From a virus: a DNA stretch of 26,933 bases. Positions 1 to 7,516 of the stretch are shown in pieces. How positions within the stretch are numbered: position 1 is the stretch's first letter; each line of letters opens with the position of its first letter. The stretch spans positions 1-26,933 of the IMG/VR virus record IMGVR_UViG_3300032164_000059; one strand, given 5' to 3'. The translations under genes and the position numbers were made by a program. The notes under the pieces are model-generated. The model was not told the origin of the DNA, made no database searches, and saw nothing but the letters and a program-made list of their open reading frames with translations.

Positions 1-417
1 TATCGCAGCATCCCCAAGTCGAAGCGTGACGTGGTCTACGATGAGCCGCTCAAGACTTCTTGGGGTCCTCCGGTACGTCTCAAGGGCTATGTCGAGTGGC
101 CTGATTCCGCCCCGACCTTGACGGATGAAGGACTTCACTCCGAGTTCAACGCCACGGCTTGGGTCGCTCGCAAGGAGCTGGAGGACGCCCACGCCGGCTT
201 GCCGGCAGAAGGGGACGTGCTACGGATTTGGCGTACCCCCTTCTTCGATGAGTGGGCCGTCGACGCCCAGGCTGAGCCAGACAAAGGCTACTACTTCAAC
301 ATCATTGACGTCGACGAGGATGGCCACCTGTTTGACACGGCTAGCTTCGTCGGTGTTAGAATGACACTCCGTCGGAACAACATGTTCTCCCCCGAGAGGA
401 GGATCAAAAGTACATGA
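1..417 (+). CDS. Probable head-completion/head-tail connector protein, 5' end cut by window
   Basis: The reading frame is open from base 1 to the TGA at 415-417, so the gene almost certainly begins upstream; the GTG at 31 is only the first possible start inside the window and has no clear ribosome binding site. About 138 residues are visible. They are acidic and beta-rich in character, with a GDVLRIWRTPFFDEW stretch near the middle. A 'GD-V-hydrophobic-Y/F-E-hydrophobic' pattern is common in small phage neck or head-completion proteins. Position supports this: it lies a few genes before the probable tail terminator and the sheath. The stop overlaps the next start (ATGA), implying translational coupling. 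I recognise no specific family with certainty, so the role is inferred from pattern and position. Confidence 0.5.
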   Translation, partial: YRSIPKSKRDVVYDEPLKTSWGPPVRLKGYVEWPDSAPTLTDEGLHSEFNATAWVARKELEDAHAGLPAEGDVLRIWRTPFFDEWAVDAQAEPDKGYYFNIIDVDEDGHLFDTASFVGVRMTLRRNNMFSPERRIKST

Positions 418-710
418 GCGTCACCAACCAGATGAAGAAGTTGCTCGGTGAGGGCACCGATCCGCGCGTGGCCGAAGAAGAAGGCGCGCCATCCGAGAGC
501 GGGGTTGAAGATGCCCTGATGAAGAACCTTGCCCTCGTCGCGGCCACCATCGGTATCAACTTGGACGACGACAAGCAGGCGGACGATTTCATCACGCTGG
601 TCAAGACCGTCGTGACGAAGGACAAGGCCAAACTCAAGAGCCTACTCAGGCGATTCACCGCCTCCAAGGCGAAGACGGCGGCCAAGGGAGCGATGAAGGC
701 GGTCCAGTAG
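414..710 (+). CDS. Small charged protein of unknown function
   Basis: A 98-residue protein that starts with ATG overlapping the upstream stop codon; GGAGGA about 10 bases upstream is a strong ribosome binding site and fixes the start. The N-terminal 35 residues are acidic and glycine/serine-rich and probably disordered. The rest looks helical and ends in a lysine/alanine-rich tail (residues about 70-98, KAKLKSLLRRF followed by ASKAKTAAKGAMKA). I see no cysteines, signal peptide or membrane segment. It lies in the connector/neck cluster, so a small virion or assembly role is possible, but I recognise no family and assign no function. Confidence 0.6.
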   Translation: MSVTNQMKKLLGEGTDPRVAEEEGAPSESGVEDALMKNLALVAATIGINLDDDKQADDFITLVKTVVTKDKAKLKSLLRRFTASKAKTAAKGAMKAVQ

Positions 711-713
711 CTC

Positions 714-1145
714 GTGCCGCTCGATCCCGCCAAGGTGGCTCTAGCAGTCCAAGGTGGCTTAGCTGCCGTCTGCGCAACGTGCCGCCGCTACTGGGAGGGT
801 CGTGATCGAGGCCTTCCCGAACCCCGCTGCACGTCCGAAAGTGGCTGCGGTTCGCCCGTCGTCGGTGAGGACTTCCACGACTACGATGGTCCGATGACTG
901 ACTTTTCGCAGTGGTGTTTCATCTGCGGTGATGCAGCCAAGGCACTTGTGGTGGCGCGCGGCAAGAATCGTCAGATCGGAGTCTGCGCCTGGCACGCTGG
1001 ACGCCTCGAAGATCTCCAGCCGACCGCTCCAAGACCGGCTGGCTCCTTCGTCATCATCGGTGCTCTACCCAAGCCCACACCGCCGAAGTCCTTGGCGCGC
1101 GCCATCGCGGAGGTCGAGGACTACTACGCGAAGAAGGGCTCGTAG
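714..1145 (+). CDS. Small zinc-binding protein with two Cys/His clusters, function unknown
   Basis: A 143-residue protein starting at GTG 714, three bases after the preceding TAG; the only purine-rich stretch upstream (AAGGCGG) is somewhat distant, so coupling to the upstream gene is likely. Two metal sites can be read: C20xxC23 with C39 and C45, and C68xxC71 with C91xxH94. The spacing of the second resembles a zinc ribbon or degenerate HNH/treble-clef finger. The C-terminal 45 residues are proline-rich then helical. It could bind nucleic acid or be a small structural neck component; position favours the latter and the fingers favour the former. I cannot name a family. Confidence 0.6.
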   Translation: MPLDPAKVALAVQGGLAAVCATCRRYWEGRDRGLPEPRCTSESGCGSPVVGEDFHDYDGPMTDFSQWCFICGDAAKALVVARGKNRQIGVCAWHAGRLEDLQPTAPRPAGSFVIIGALPKPTPPKSLARAIAEVEDYYAKKGS

Positions 1146-1955
1146 GTGTTCGTCGCTACGCCGAACAAGGACACCAAGGCCTTCTTGCGCGTGCGTGAGC
1201 GCGAGTGGCGACAGCGAGCAGAGAAGTTCCGGCAACAGCTCTGCTACGCTGTGGCGGAGTCGTCGCTACGTGATCTGATCCAGCGCATCCCTCAGCGCGA
1301 CGACTTGAATACCTATCGCTCCTCCTTGGAGTTGGTGCGAGTGACGGGGCTGCCCCCGAAGGTGGCCATGTTCTCCATCTACGCTCGCACCAAGGCACAC
1401 AAGGTCCGTCAGGTAGACGCGCCCCGCAGCGTTCTCTATATCCACGCCCGTCGCCGGCTTCTGCCGCCCGCTCCAGAGGTGGTGATTCTGGAGAGGTATA
1501 GCCCGTGGACCGTGGACACGCTCCCCTTTGTCCCCAAGCGCGGTACCGCCATCACCATCTCTCGCAAGGTGTCACGGAACTCCGTTCAGAAGGTGGCCAA
1601 ACGTCGGGAGGATGACCGGACGAAATGGACCCGTGAGTTGCGTGAGGCGGGAGTGAAGGTGAAGCGGGGAAAGGTCATGGCCCGTCAAGCTGCCCTCCCT
1701 GACGTGACCTTCGACGCCACCCGTCTCGAATTCGGGCTCGACCGGCAACGGCCCCATCCCCACTGGCGGCCCACCATTGCACGGTGGAAGCGTGCGGGGA
1801 TTCAGGGAATCCTACGAGAGCAAAGTGACTTGATCTCGGCTCTGGTAGGTGTAGGATTCCAAGGGTGGAAGTCCTGGCCGCCGCCACTACCTGAGATCGG
1901 CATCAGGACAGCTCAAGGCTTTGAGTCGTTCCAAGGAAAACTAGGCATCCGGTAG
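1146..1955 (+). CDS. Basic protein in the neck/connector cluster, function unknown
   Basis: A 269-residue protein whose GTG start directly abuts the preceding TAG. No separate ribosome binding site is obvious, as expected for tightly coupled translation. Residues about 1-60 are helical and highly charged; residues about 140-178 are a lysine/arginine-rich stretch (KVAKRREDDRTKWTRELREA is typical); the C-terminal third carries many Trp and Pro residues (PHPHWRPTIARWKRAGIQG, then WKSWPPPLP). No cysteine clusters, membrane segments or enzymatic motifs are visible. The position between a probable head-completion protein and a probable tail terminator fits an HK97 gp10-like or other neck protein, but that is inference from order only. 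Confidence 0.55.
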   Translation: MFVATPNKDTKAFLRVREREWRQRAEKFRQQLCYAVAESSLRDLIQRIPQRDDLNTYRSSLELVRVTGLPPKVAMFSIYARTKAHKVRQVDAPRSVLYIHARRRLLPPAPEVVILERYSPWTVDTLPFVPKRGTAITISRKVSRNSVQKVAKRREDDRTKWTRELREAGVKVKRGKVMARQAALPDVTFDATRLEFGLDRQRPHPHWRPTIARWKRAGIQGILREQSDLISALVGVGFQGWKSWPPPLPEIGIRTAQGFESFQGKLGIR

Positions 1956-1967
1956 CTGGAGGAATAC

Positions 1968-2351
1968 ATGAACGCCCAGGTCAACGAAGTCCTTGGTCAG
2001 ATCCGCGCCCATCTCGACGAGCGTTGGGGTCCGGAGGATGACCCCACGTCGGCTGCTGCTGCCGGTGCCGCTCCTGGAGACCTCGGGGCGACCAACCCTT
2101 CCGATGTCATGGACGCCTTCGATCTCTACATCGGCGGCATCGTGGAACGCCTGATGGCGAACTACGAGATGACCGATGAGGAGGCTCTCGACTTCGTGTT
2201 CGAGGTCGCCGACGAGAAGGCCGCCGATGGCACGCTGCCCCCGATTCCGGATGAGGAAGACGCCGAAGGGACGGCTCTTTGGGTCGGGAAGGCCAAGACC
2301 ATCGCGTTCGGCGGCGAGGTTCTCAAGGCCGCTCACGCGCAGGCCGAGTAG
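1968..2351 (+). CDS. Small acidic protein of unknown function
   Basis: A 127-residue strongly acidic protein. The ATG at 1968 is preceded by TGGAGGA at good spacing, so the start is secure. Residues 1-20 are helical; residues 20-50 form an Ala/Gly-rich linker; residues about 50-95 contain a helical, Asp/Glu-rich segment (DAFDLYIGGIVERLMANYEM and onward). The tail is Ala/Glu-rich. I see no signal peptide, membrane span or metal site. It lies between neck-region genes and a probable tail terminator and may be a small assembly protein, but I recognise no family. Confidence 0.6.
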   Translation: MNAQVNEVLGQIRAHLDERWGPEDDPTSAAAAGAAPGDLGATNPSDVMDAFDLYIGGIVERLMANYEMTDEEALDFVFEVADEKAADGTLPPIPDEEDAEGTALWVGKAKTIAFGGEVLKAAHAQAE

Positions 2352-2372
2352 CACCTCTCCGAAGGCGGGGCT

Positions 2373-3074
2373 GTGACCGACACCCCCGAAGGACAGGCGC
2401 GTCGAGATCGCTGGGAGGGCCGCGCCCCTAACGGGACCGTTGGCCTTCGTTCCTTCGACGAGGGGGTCTATATCACCCTCCGCTGCATCGAAGTGGACGA
2501 CAACTACTACCTCGACTCGAACAAGGTTGGCCTTGCTTCTCCTCCAGGCAAGCCTGGAATCCCTGTCACTTTCTACATTCCCGAGGACGCGCACGAGATG
2601 GCGCGTTATCCTCTTGTCTTGATCACGCGAGATGCGATCGATGTGGCGATGAACCGGTGGCACCCGGGTTCGCTCCAGTACCGAGCACCGGCCGCGACCG
2701 CTGTGAAGGTGGCCGTGGAGGGGCAGACCGGTTTCGATCGAATGGAGCACCGTCAGCAAGCCGCTCCTTTCGACATTTCCTACTCGCTGATGCTCTACGG
2801 TCGCTCTCGGAACGATTGCAATCTCCTGCTCGACTATGTTCTTCGTCTGATCCCTCCCTACTGTAATCTCCGTGTCCGTGACAGCCTGGGAGATTACCGG
2901 CTCTACAGTGCGTTCACGGAGTCTGTGGGGATGCTTGACTCGGAGAACGAAGTAGGTGATCGTGTGATAGCGTTTGCGGTCTCACTACGAGTTGAGGCAG
3001 AATTGGATCTCGGCGACCCCGAAGTGCAGAAGGTAGTCACCAAGCCGCCGGTTCTCTCCACCAAGGTCAAGTGA
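2373..3074 (+). CDS. Putative tail terminator / sheath-stabilising neck protein
   Basis: A 233-residue protein starting at GTG 2373, with CGAAGGCGGGG upstream as ribosome binding site. The N-terminal half is mixed beta (VYITLRCIEVDDNYYLDS). Residues about 125-165 read FDISYSLMLYGRSRNDCNLL followed by a helical stretch ending in an LRLIPPY segment. This combination of a strand, a helix of 'multi-residue N..LLDYVLRLIPP' type and a following 'V-D-x-x-G' region resembles tail-terminator/tail-completion proteins of contractile phages. Its place two genes before the sheath agrees. The stop overlaps the next gene's start. The specific role is inferred; I am confident only that it is coding and in the tail-completion neighbourhood. 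Confidence 0.55.
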   Translation: MTDTPEGQARRDRWEGRAPNGTVGLRSFDEGVYITLRCIEVDDNYYLDSNKVGLASPPGKPGIPVTFYIPEDAHEMARYPLVLITRDAIDVAMNRWHPGSLQYRAPAATAVKVAVEGQTGFDRMEHRQQAAPFDISYSLMLYGRSRNDCNLLLDYVLRLIPPYCNLRVRDSLGDYRLYSAFTESVGMLDSENEVGDRVIAFAVSLRVEAELDLGDPEVQKVVTKPPVLSTKVK

Positions 3075-3514
3075 TGGCGAGCTACTACAACAGGACGCGC
3101 GGAACCATTGCTCTCTCTCTCACGGGGAACAACTCGGTTTCGCTCGCCCCGAAGCGCTCGATCATTTTGGAGGGGGCAGACGAGATGTGCGAGAGCGTGC
3201 TCCGCGCCGTCTCGAAGGGGGATCTGGTCCAGAGGGGTGTGAAGGCTGCCCCTGCGTCCTTTCCAGTTGCCATCAGCACCCCAAGTCTCCCAGTCTCCGC
3301 GCCCCCGGCACCTCCCGCATTTCCAGTCGTCCGGCCCGTTCCATCTGTCCTTGATGCCGGTCCTGTCGCTGTCACTGCGAAGTCGGTGAAGATGCCGGAG
3401 GCGGAGAAGACTGAGGGCGAGTACGAAGTTCAGATCGAACCGCAGCCGAAGGCGGCGGTAGAGATTCCCGAACCGACGGGCGAGGAGCCTCGTCGTCGTA
3501 GCAAGAGGAGCTAG
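3071..3514 (+). CDS. Small beta-domain protein with Pro/Ala-rich linker, unknown role
   Basis: A 146-147 residue protein. Two starts are possible: GTG 3071 (overlapping the upstream TGA) or ATG 3074, giving MASYYNRTRG; the ATG sharing the terminal A of the TGA seems as likely as the GTG. Residues about 1-58 are a compact beta-rich segment with the pattern of the small N-terminal domains of the proteins at 6057 and 6680, though this match is weak. Residues about 60-100 are a Pro/Val/Ala-rich linker (SAPPAPPAFPVVRPVPS), and the tail is charged, ending RRRSKRS. The sheath follows after two bases. It is likely a minor virion component, but the function is unknown. Confidence 0.6.
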   Translation: MMASYYNRTRGTIALSLTGNNSVSLAPKRSIILEGADEMCESVLRAVSKGDLVQRGVKAAPASFPVAISTPSLPVSAPPAPPAFPVVRPVPSVLDAGPVAVTAKSVKMPEAEKTEGEYEVQIEPQPKAAVEIPEPTGEEPRRRSKRS

Positions 3515-3516
3515 TC

Positions 3517-6006
3517 ATGGCCGAGCTGCTATCGCCAGGCGTATACATCGAGGAGACTCCCGCGCAGGTTCAGGTGGTCCAGACAGTTTCGACCTCCAAC
3601 CTAGGGATCGTGGGTTTCACCCAGCGCGGTCCGACGGACCAGGCGCTGCTCGTGTCGTCTTACGAGCAGTTTGCCAAGATGTTCGGCGGTTTCGTGCGCG
3701 AGTCCTTCATGCCCCTCTCGGCTGCGGCCTACTTCGCCAACGGTGGTCGACGCGCCTACGTGGTGCGTGTGGTTCCGGCTGACGCGGTCGCGGCTGACGC
3801 GAAGGTGCAGTCGAACGTCTGCAATCAGCAGATCGAGACGGGCAACGGCATCCTGGTCGGCTTCTCGAAGACGGCTCTCACCACCGCGCTGAAGGTGAAC
3901 GGCGGCGCTTCGCCGATCAAGCACTCCTCGGTGGCGATCCGCTGGCGCGAGATCGCGGTGGCTGCGTGGCCGGCGGCTTCCCCCACCATGAAGCGTGATG
4001 GTGTGACGCCTCTGGTCGGTGACGGCATCGCCCTGGTATTCGAGGGTCGTGTTGACCCGACCACGATTCCGGTGTTCGATGCCCTGCTTCCGGCGATCGG
4101 CACGGCGGTCGTTTTCAAGTGGAACGCGCTCGGGGCCAAGACCTGCACGGTCGCCTACCCGATCTCGGGCTGGATCGGCACTGGCACCTCGGCGGATGGC
4201 AACATCACCCTCGACTTCCGGACGGGCCGCTTCTCGCTTTCTGCCACGCTCGCCCCGACGGTGCATCCGATCACCGTAGACGGCTCGGCGGCGACCGTCA
4301 CCAAGGCGGCCGTGGACAACGGTGCGGGGCTGCTCACGGGCGACGTGGGTGCTGGTCCGAACACCATCGGCTACACCGATGGTGCCTACGCGATCACGAT
4401 GCTGACGGCCCCGAAGGGTCCGATCGTCGTCACCTACACGATCTATGCCTGGGCGCTCAACACCATCTCCAAGGGGACGTGGGGCAACAACCTGCGCCTG
4501 GCGATCGTCGGGAACGCCGACTACTACGATGCGACCACGGCGTCCTACTCCAAGTTCAACGTCTACGTCCAGTACTACAACAGCACTTCGGGTCTCTACG
4601 ATGTGGTCGAGACCTACGAGGAGGTCTCCTTCGACGATCCGCTCTCGGCGACTTTCTTCCCCGACGTCATCAACGAGCTGTCGGACTACATGACGGTCGT
4701 CGAGCCTGGTGGGGACGAGGCTCCGGAGCAGATGGCGGGTCTCCCGCTCTCGATGGTGCTGGCGGCTGGAGACGCTCTCGTCGCGAGCCAGACCATCACT
4801 GGCAACCTGTACGGGGCTCCGATCCAGGCGCGTTCCGTCTCCATCACCTGGGTGGATGCGCTCGGCGTGACCAAGACCGTCGTCGACAACGGCTCCGGTC
4901 GGCTTGTTGGCGATGTGGACCCGACCGGGGTCAACATGATCACCTACAGCAGCGGCGCGGTGAACTTCAAGACCTCCGGCCCTGTCAAGGTGCTCACCGT
5001 CGTCACCGCCACCTATCTCGGGGCGGTTGTCGAGACCTCCCACGTCGAGGACTTCGGCGACACGACAGCTGGCTACACCGCCGGCACGGATGGGACTTTC
5101 GACTCGACGAACTACAGCCGCAACCAGTTCTCCAACCCGACGCTCAAGGCGACCTACAAGGGCGTCTATGCGCTTTCCCGCATCGACGACATCATGCAGG
5201 TCGCGGTGCCGGACTTCGCGGGCGACCAGATCGTGACTGGTGACCTCCTCGACTACGCCGACGAGCGCGCCAGCCAGCCGGCCGGCGGGGACCGCTTCAT
5301 CGTCCTCACCGCCCCCAAGGGTGTGACTTCGCAGGAGGCTGTGGACTGGTTCCGCTACACCCTCAACCGGTACTGCCGGTTCGCCGCGATGTACTGGCCG
5401 TGGGTCCGCGTCGCCGATCCGCTCGCCAACAACCGTCCACTCACGATGCCGGCGCTCGGCCACGTCGCGGGCGTGTACGCGCGCACGGACGCCAACAAGA
5501 ACGTCGGCAAGGCTCCTGGCGGCACGGTCGACGGGGCGCTCAAGTTCCTGGTGGGGCTGGAGACGAACCCGAATCGCGCCGATCTCGACCTGGTCAGCCA
5601 GAACAAGATCAACGCCCTCGTGTCCTCGCCGCAGACCGGCCTGGCTGTGTGGGGTGTTCGCACGATCGCCACGGAGGCTGAGTGGCGCTACATCAACGTT
5701 CGCCGGCTTTTCATGTTCCTCGAGAAGTCGGTCTTCAACAGTACTCACTGGATCGTGTTCGAGAACAACGGTCCGGCTCTGTGGGCGCGCATCAAGGCCC
5801 AGCTGAACAGTTTCCTCAACGGGCTGTTCAACCAGGGCTACTTCGCGGGGGATTCGCCCGCCCACGCCTTCTTCGTCATCTGCGACGAGAAGAACAACGA
5901 CCAGAGCACCATCGACGCCGGTCAGGTCATCATCGATGTCGGTGCTGCCCCGAACAAGCCGGCGGAGTTCGTGCGGTTCCGCTTCCAGCAGGCGACGTTC
6001 GCCTAG
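3517..6006 (+). CDS. Contractile tail sheath protein
   Basis: An 829-residue tail sheath monomer, the protein that forms the outer contractile tube. ATG 3517 is preceded by GAGGAG. The N terminus MAELLSPGVYIEETPAQVQV is the classic sheath opening (LSPGVYxEE), followed by a G(F)TQRGPTD strand. The C-terminal third carries conserved sheath signatures: YRYTLNRY-type helix region, WPWVRVADPLANNRPLTMPA, GHVAGVYARTDANKNVGKAP, a WGVRTI motif, a YINVRRLFMFLEKSV helix and an F-x-F-Q-Q tail. It is considerably longer than the usual sheath (roughly 350-660 aa) because of inserted beta domains at about residues 130-310 and 430-505 that repeat one another. These would project outward and decorate the tail. 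It heads the sheath/tube cluster. Function is confident; the role of the extra domains is inference. Confidence 0.96.
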   Translation: MAELLSPGVYIEETPAQVQVVQTVSTSNLGIVGFTQRGPTDQALLVSSYEQFAKMFGGFVRESFMPLSAAAYFANGGRRAYVVRVVPADAVAADAKVQSNVCNQQIETGNGILVGFSKTALTTALKVNGGASPIKHSSVAIRWREIAVAAWPAASPTMKRDGVTPLVGDGIALVFEGRVDPTTIPVFDALLPAIGTAVVFKWNALGAKTCTVAYPISGWIGTGTSADGNITLDFRTGRFSLSATLAPTVHPITVDGSAATVTKAAVDNGAGLLTGDVGAGPNTIGYTDGAYAITMLTAPKGPIVVTYTIYAWALNTISKGTWGNNLRLAIVGNADYYDATTASYSKFNVYVQYYNSTSGLYDVVETYEEVSFDDPLSATFFPDVINELSDYMTVVEPGGDEAPEQMAGLPLSMVLAAGDALVASQTITGNLYGAPIQARSVSITWVDALGVTKTVVDNGSGRLVGDVDPTGVNMITYSSGAVNFKTSGPVKVLTVVTATYLGAVVETSHVEDFGDTTAGYTAGTDGTFDSTNYSRNQFSNPTLKATYKGVYALSRIDDIMQVAVPDFAGDQIVTGDLLDYADERASQPAGGDRFIVLTAPKGVTSQEAVDWFRYTLNRYCRFAAMYWPWVRVADPLANNRPLTMPALGHVAGVYARTDANKNVGKAPGGTVDGALKFLVGLETNPNRADLDLVSQNKINALVSSPQTGLAVWGVRTIATEAEWRYINVRRLFMFLEKSVFNSTHWIVFENNGPALWARIKAQLNSFLNGLFNQGYFAGDSPAHAFFVICDEKNNDQSTIDAGQVIIDVGAAPNKPAEFVRFRFQQATFA
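4261..5022 (+). repeat. Duplicated inserted beta domain within the tail sheath
   Basis: Two parts of the sheath protein repeat each other at protein level. Residues 266-277 read VDNGAGLLTGDV and residues 456-467 read VDNGSGRLVGDV. Each is followed 7-8 residues later by a matching hairpin (IGYTDGAYAI at 284-293, ITYSSGAVNF at 475-484) and then by a VVTYTIY/VVTATYL strand. A more diverged third copy may lie N-terminal to these (residues about 137-247), with an ITLDFRTGRFSL hairpin at 230-241. The DNA copies are diverged, so this is an old domain duplication rather than a recent tandem repeat. Confidence 0.75.
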
Positions 6007-6056
6007 CAGGGAAGACCGCCAGGTAGGAAGCTGACACCTACGAAGGAAGGAAGACG

Positions 6057-6671
6057 ATGGCCCAGATCACGATCACCAACCTCACGACCCTCGATGTTCC
6101 GATCACGGAGCTGTACGACAAGGTGCCGGCCGGTGTCGGCAAGACCCTGGTGGTGCAGCGCTTCCAGGCGGATTTCACCCGCATGCCGAACTTGATGGCC
6201 GCCATCAACGCCTCCAAGGTGTCGATCGCGATCGTCTACACGGCGGACGAGCTGGCCTCCGGTCTGCTCATCCCTTCGGCCGTCGGTCCTGGCGCGGTCG
6301 CTCCGGTGGCCCCGGCGGTCGTCGACGCCGCGCCGATCGTCATGCGCGCCCCGCTGCCGATCGGTGTGCCGGCTGTGCCCGATGACATCGCTCTCTTCGC
6401 GGCCGGCGCGTTGCCCTACAAGTTCCGTGTCCTCGACGCCCATGTCAAGGTCAGCGCGGCCGTCGCGCTCTCGACGCTCGTGTTGCGCGACGAGGCGCTG
6501 GGGGCCGGCAACGTGCTCGCCTCGATGAGTGGCGCGGCGACCGGGCGCAGCGACATGACCGACAACCTGACGGCCTTGGCGACCCCCGGGCCGCTGAAGG
6601 GTCTCTTCGTCAACCGCAGCGATGGCGGTGTTGTCGGCGAGGTCATCGTTCTGATCCGCAAGGAGACCTAG
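6057..6671 (+). CDS. Two-domain minor virion protein, unknown function
   Basis: A 204-residue protein with a strong ribosome binding site (GAAGGAAGGAAG before ATG 6057). Residues 1-66 form a small beta domain (ITITNLTTLDVPITELYD, then KTLVVQRFQADFTRMPNLMA) that matches the whole 77-residue protein encoded next. Residues 70-105 are an Ala/Val/Pro-rich linker. Residues about 108-204 form a second beta-rich domain that opens PYKFRVLDAHVKVSAAVALS and ends GVVGEVIVLIRKET. The pattern suggests a virion decoration or connector protein, but I recognise no named family. It follows the sheath after 50 bases. Confidence 0.65.
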   Translation: MAQITITNLTTLDVPITELYDKVPAGVGKTLVVQRFQADFTRMPNLMAAINASKVSIAIVYTADELASGLLIPSAVGPGAVAPVAPAVVDAAPIVMRAPLPIGVPAVPDDIALFAAGALPYKFRVLDAHVKVSAAVALSTLVLRDEALGAGNVLASMSGAATGRSDMTDNLTALATPGPLKGLFVNRSDGGVVGEVIVLIRKET

Positions 6672-6679
6672 CAGGCGCT

Positions 6680-6913
6680 ATGGCCCTCCTGCGCATCCAT
6701 AACGTCACGGATTCCCCGGTCCACCTCGGGGACTTCTACACGGCTGTACCGGCGCACGGTCAGATCACGGTCACGCGTCCGGTAGCTTTTCTCCATCGCC
6801 TGCCCTCGGTACGGCGAGCGATGGCGGCGGACCAGGTGGCCATCGGGGTGACTCTCTCGCCGGGAGAGGCCCTTCCCGAGAACGTCGTCAACCCCTTCGA
6901 GGCACGGAAGTAG
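6680..6913 (+). CDS. Small single-domain beta protein, paralog of upstream N-terminal domain
   Basis: A 77-residue protein starting at ATG 6680 with a weak ribosome binding site (AGGCG), eight bases after the preceding stop. It aligns along most of its length with residues 1-66 of the preceding protein: LRIHNVTDSPVHLGDFYTAV against ITNLTTLDVPITELYDKV, then VTRPVAFLHRLPSVRRAMA against VVQRFQADFTRMPNLMAAI. It looks like a stand-alone version of that domain, arising by duplication. Its location between sheath and tube genes suggests a small structural role; the function is unknown. Confidence 0.65.
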   Translation: MALLRIHNVTDSPVHLGDFYTAVPAHGQITVTRPVAFLHRLPSVRRAMAADQVAIGVTLSPGEALPENVVNPFEARK

Positions 6914-6931
6914 ACCCGGCGAGGAGAGAAT

Positions 6932-7486
6932 ATGCGCGCGGCTTCCACCGACTTCATCAACTCGGCCAAGTTCCAGGCTGACGTGACCGCGTTCGGCGGG
7001 GTCAAGCGACTCGTCGTTCCGGGCCGTCCGCAGGCTGGCTTCTCCAACTGCTCCACCCCCGAGCTGACTGTCGAGTCGGTGGAGTACAAGGAGGGGACTT
7101 TCATCTACACTCGGAAGTTCCCTGGCAATCCGTCGATGTCCGACATCACGCTTTCGCGTGGCGTCGCGCGTGGTGACGGCTCCTTCTGGGAGTGGCTTCG
7201 CATCGTCGTCGAAGGCTCGGGCGAGTACCGGGCCGACGTGATGATCAAGCACTTCCACCGCGAGAACTGCTTGACCCGCCCTCTCCCGCCGAACCAGGGC
7301 GACGAGAACCTCACCGAGATCCCGGTCAACGCTCTTCCTGCGCGCACCTATCACGTCAAGGAGGCGTTCCCGATCCGACACAAGGTGGCTGGTGACCTCG
7401 ATGCGACGGCCAGCGAGATCTCCATCATGGAGATCGACGTGTCCTACGAGTACTTCGAGGTGCAAGAGCACCCGATCATCGCGTAG
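6932..7486 (+). CDS. Tail tube protein, T4 gp19 family
   Basis: A 184-residue tail tube subunit, the protein that stacks as hexamers to form the inner tube within the sheath. ATG 6932 is preceded by GAGGAGAG. Diagnostic features are the GFSNCSTPELTVESVEYKEG opening of the core, the DITLSRGVARGDGSFWEWL segment (strand plus helix, the hallmark of gp19-like tubes), the LPARTYHVKEAFPIRHKV strand pair, and the final SEISIMEIDVSYEYFEV strand. Length is within the usual range. It is followed by a paralog, so it is probably the main tube protein, as judged by the better fit to the family pattern. Confidence 0.9.
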   Translation: MRAASTDFINSAKFQADVTAFGGVKRLVVPGRPQAGFSNCSTPELTVESVEYKEGTFIYTRKFPGNPSMSDITLSRGVARGDGSFWEWLRIVVEGSGEYRADVMIKHFHRENCLTRPLPPNQGDENLTEIPVNALPARTYHVKEAFPIRHKVAGDLDATASEISIMEIDVSYEYFEVQEHPIIA

Positions 7487-7516
7487 TCGGGCGCTCGCTC
7501 TGTAGTAGGCGAGACC

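Noticed and set aside
1941-2759. 272-codon minus-strand open frame over two neck genes
   Set aside because: It crosses two plus-strand genes with good starts and has no supported motif.
4119-5243. 374-codon plus-strand open frame within the sheath in another frame
   Set aside because: Its His/Arg/Gly-rich product has no family features and the sheath frame accounts for the sequence.
3601-5865. 754-codon minus-strand open frame opposite the sheath
   Set aside because: It lies opposite a certain sheath gene; its product is rich in Arg/Val/Asp/Gly/His typical of antisense reading of GC-rich DNA, with no recognisable motif.
6023-6041. GTAGG/CCTAC hairpin after the sheath gene
   Set aside because: A 5-bp stem with a 9-base loop and no following T-tract; not enough to call a terminator.
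7494-7513. CTCGC/GCGAG hairpin before the second tube gene
   Set aside because: Only 5 base pairs with a 10-base loop; likely chance in GC-rich sequence.
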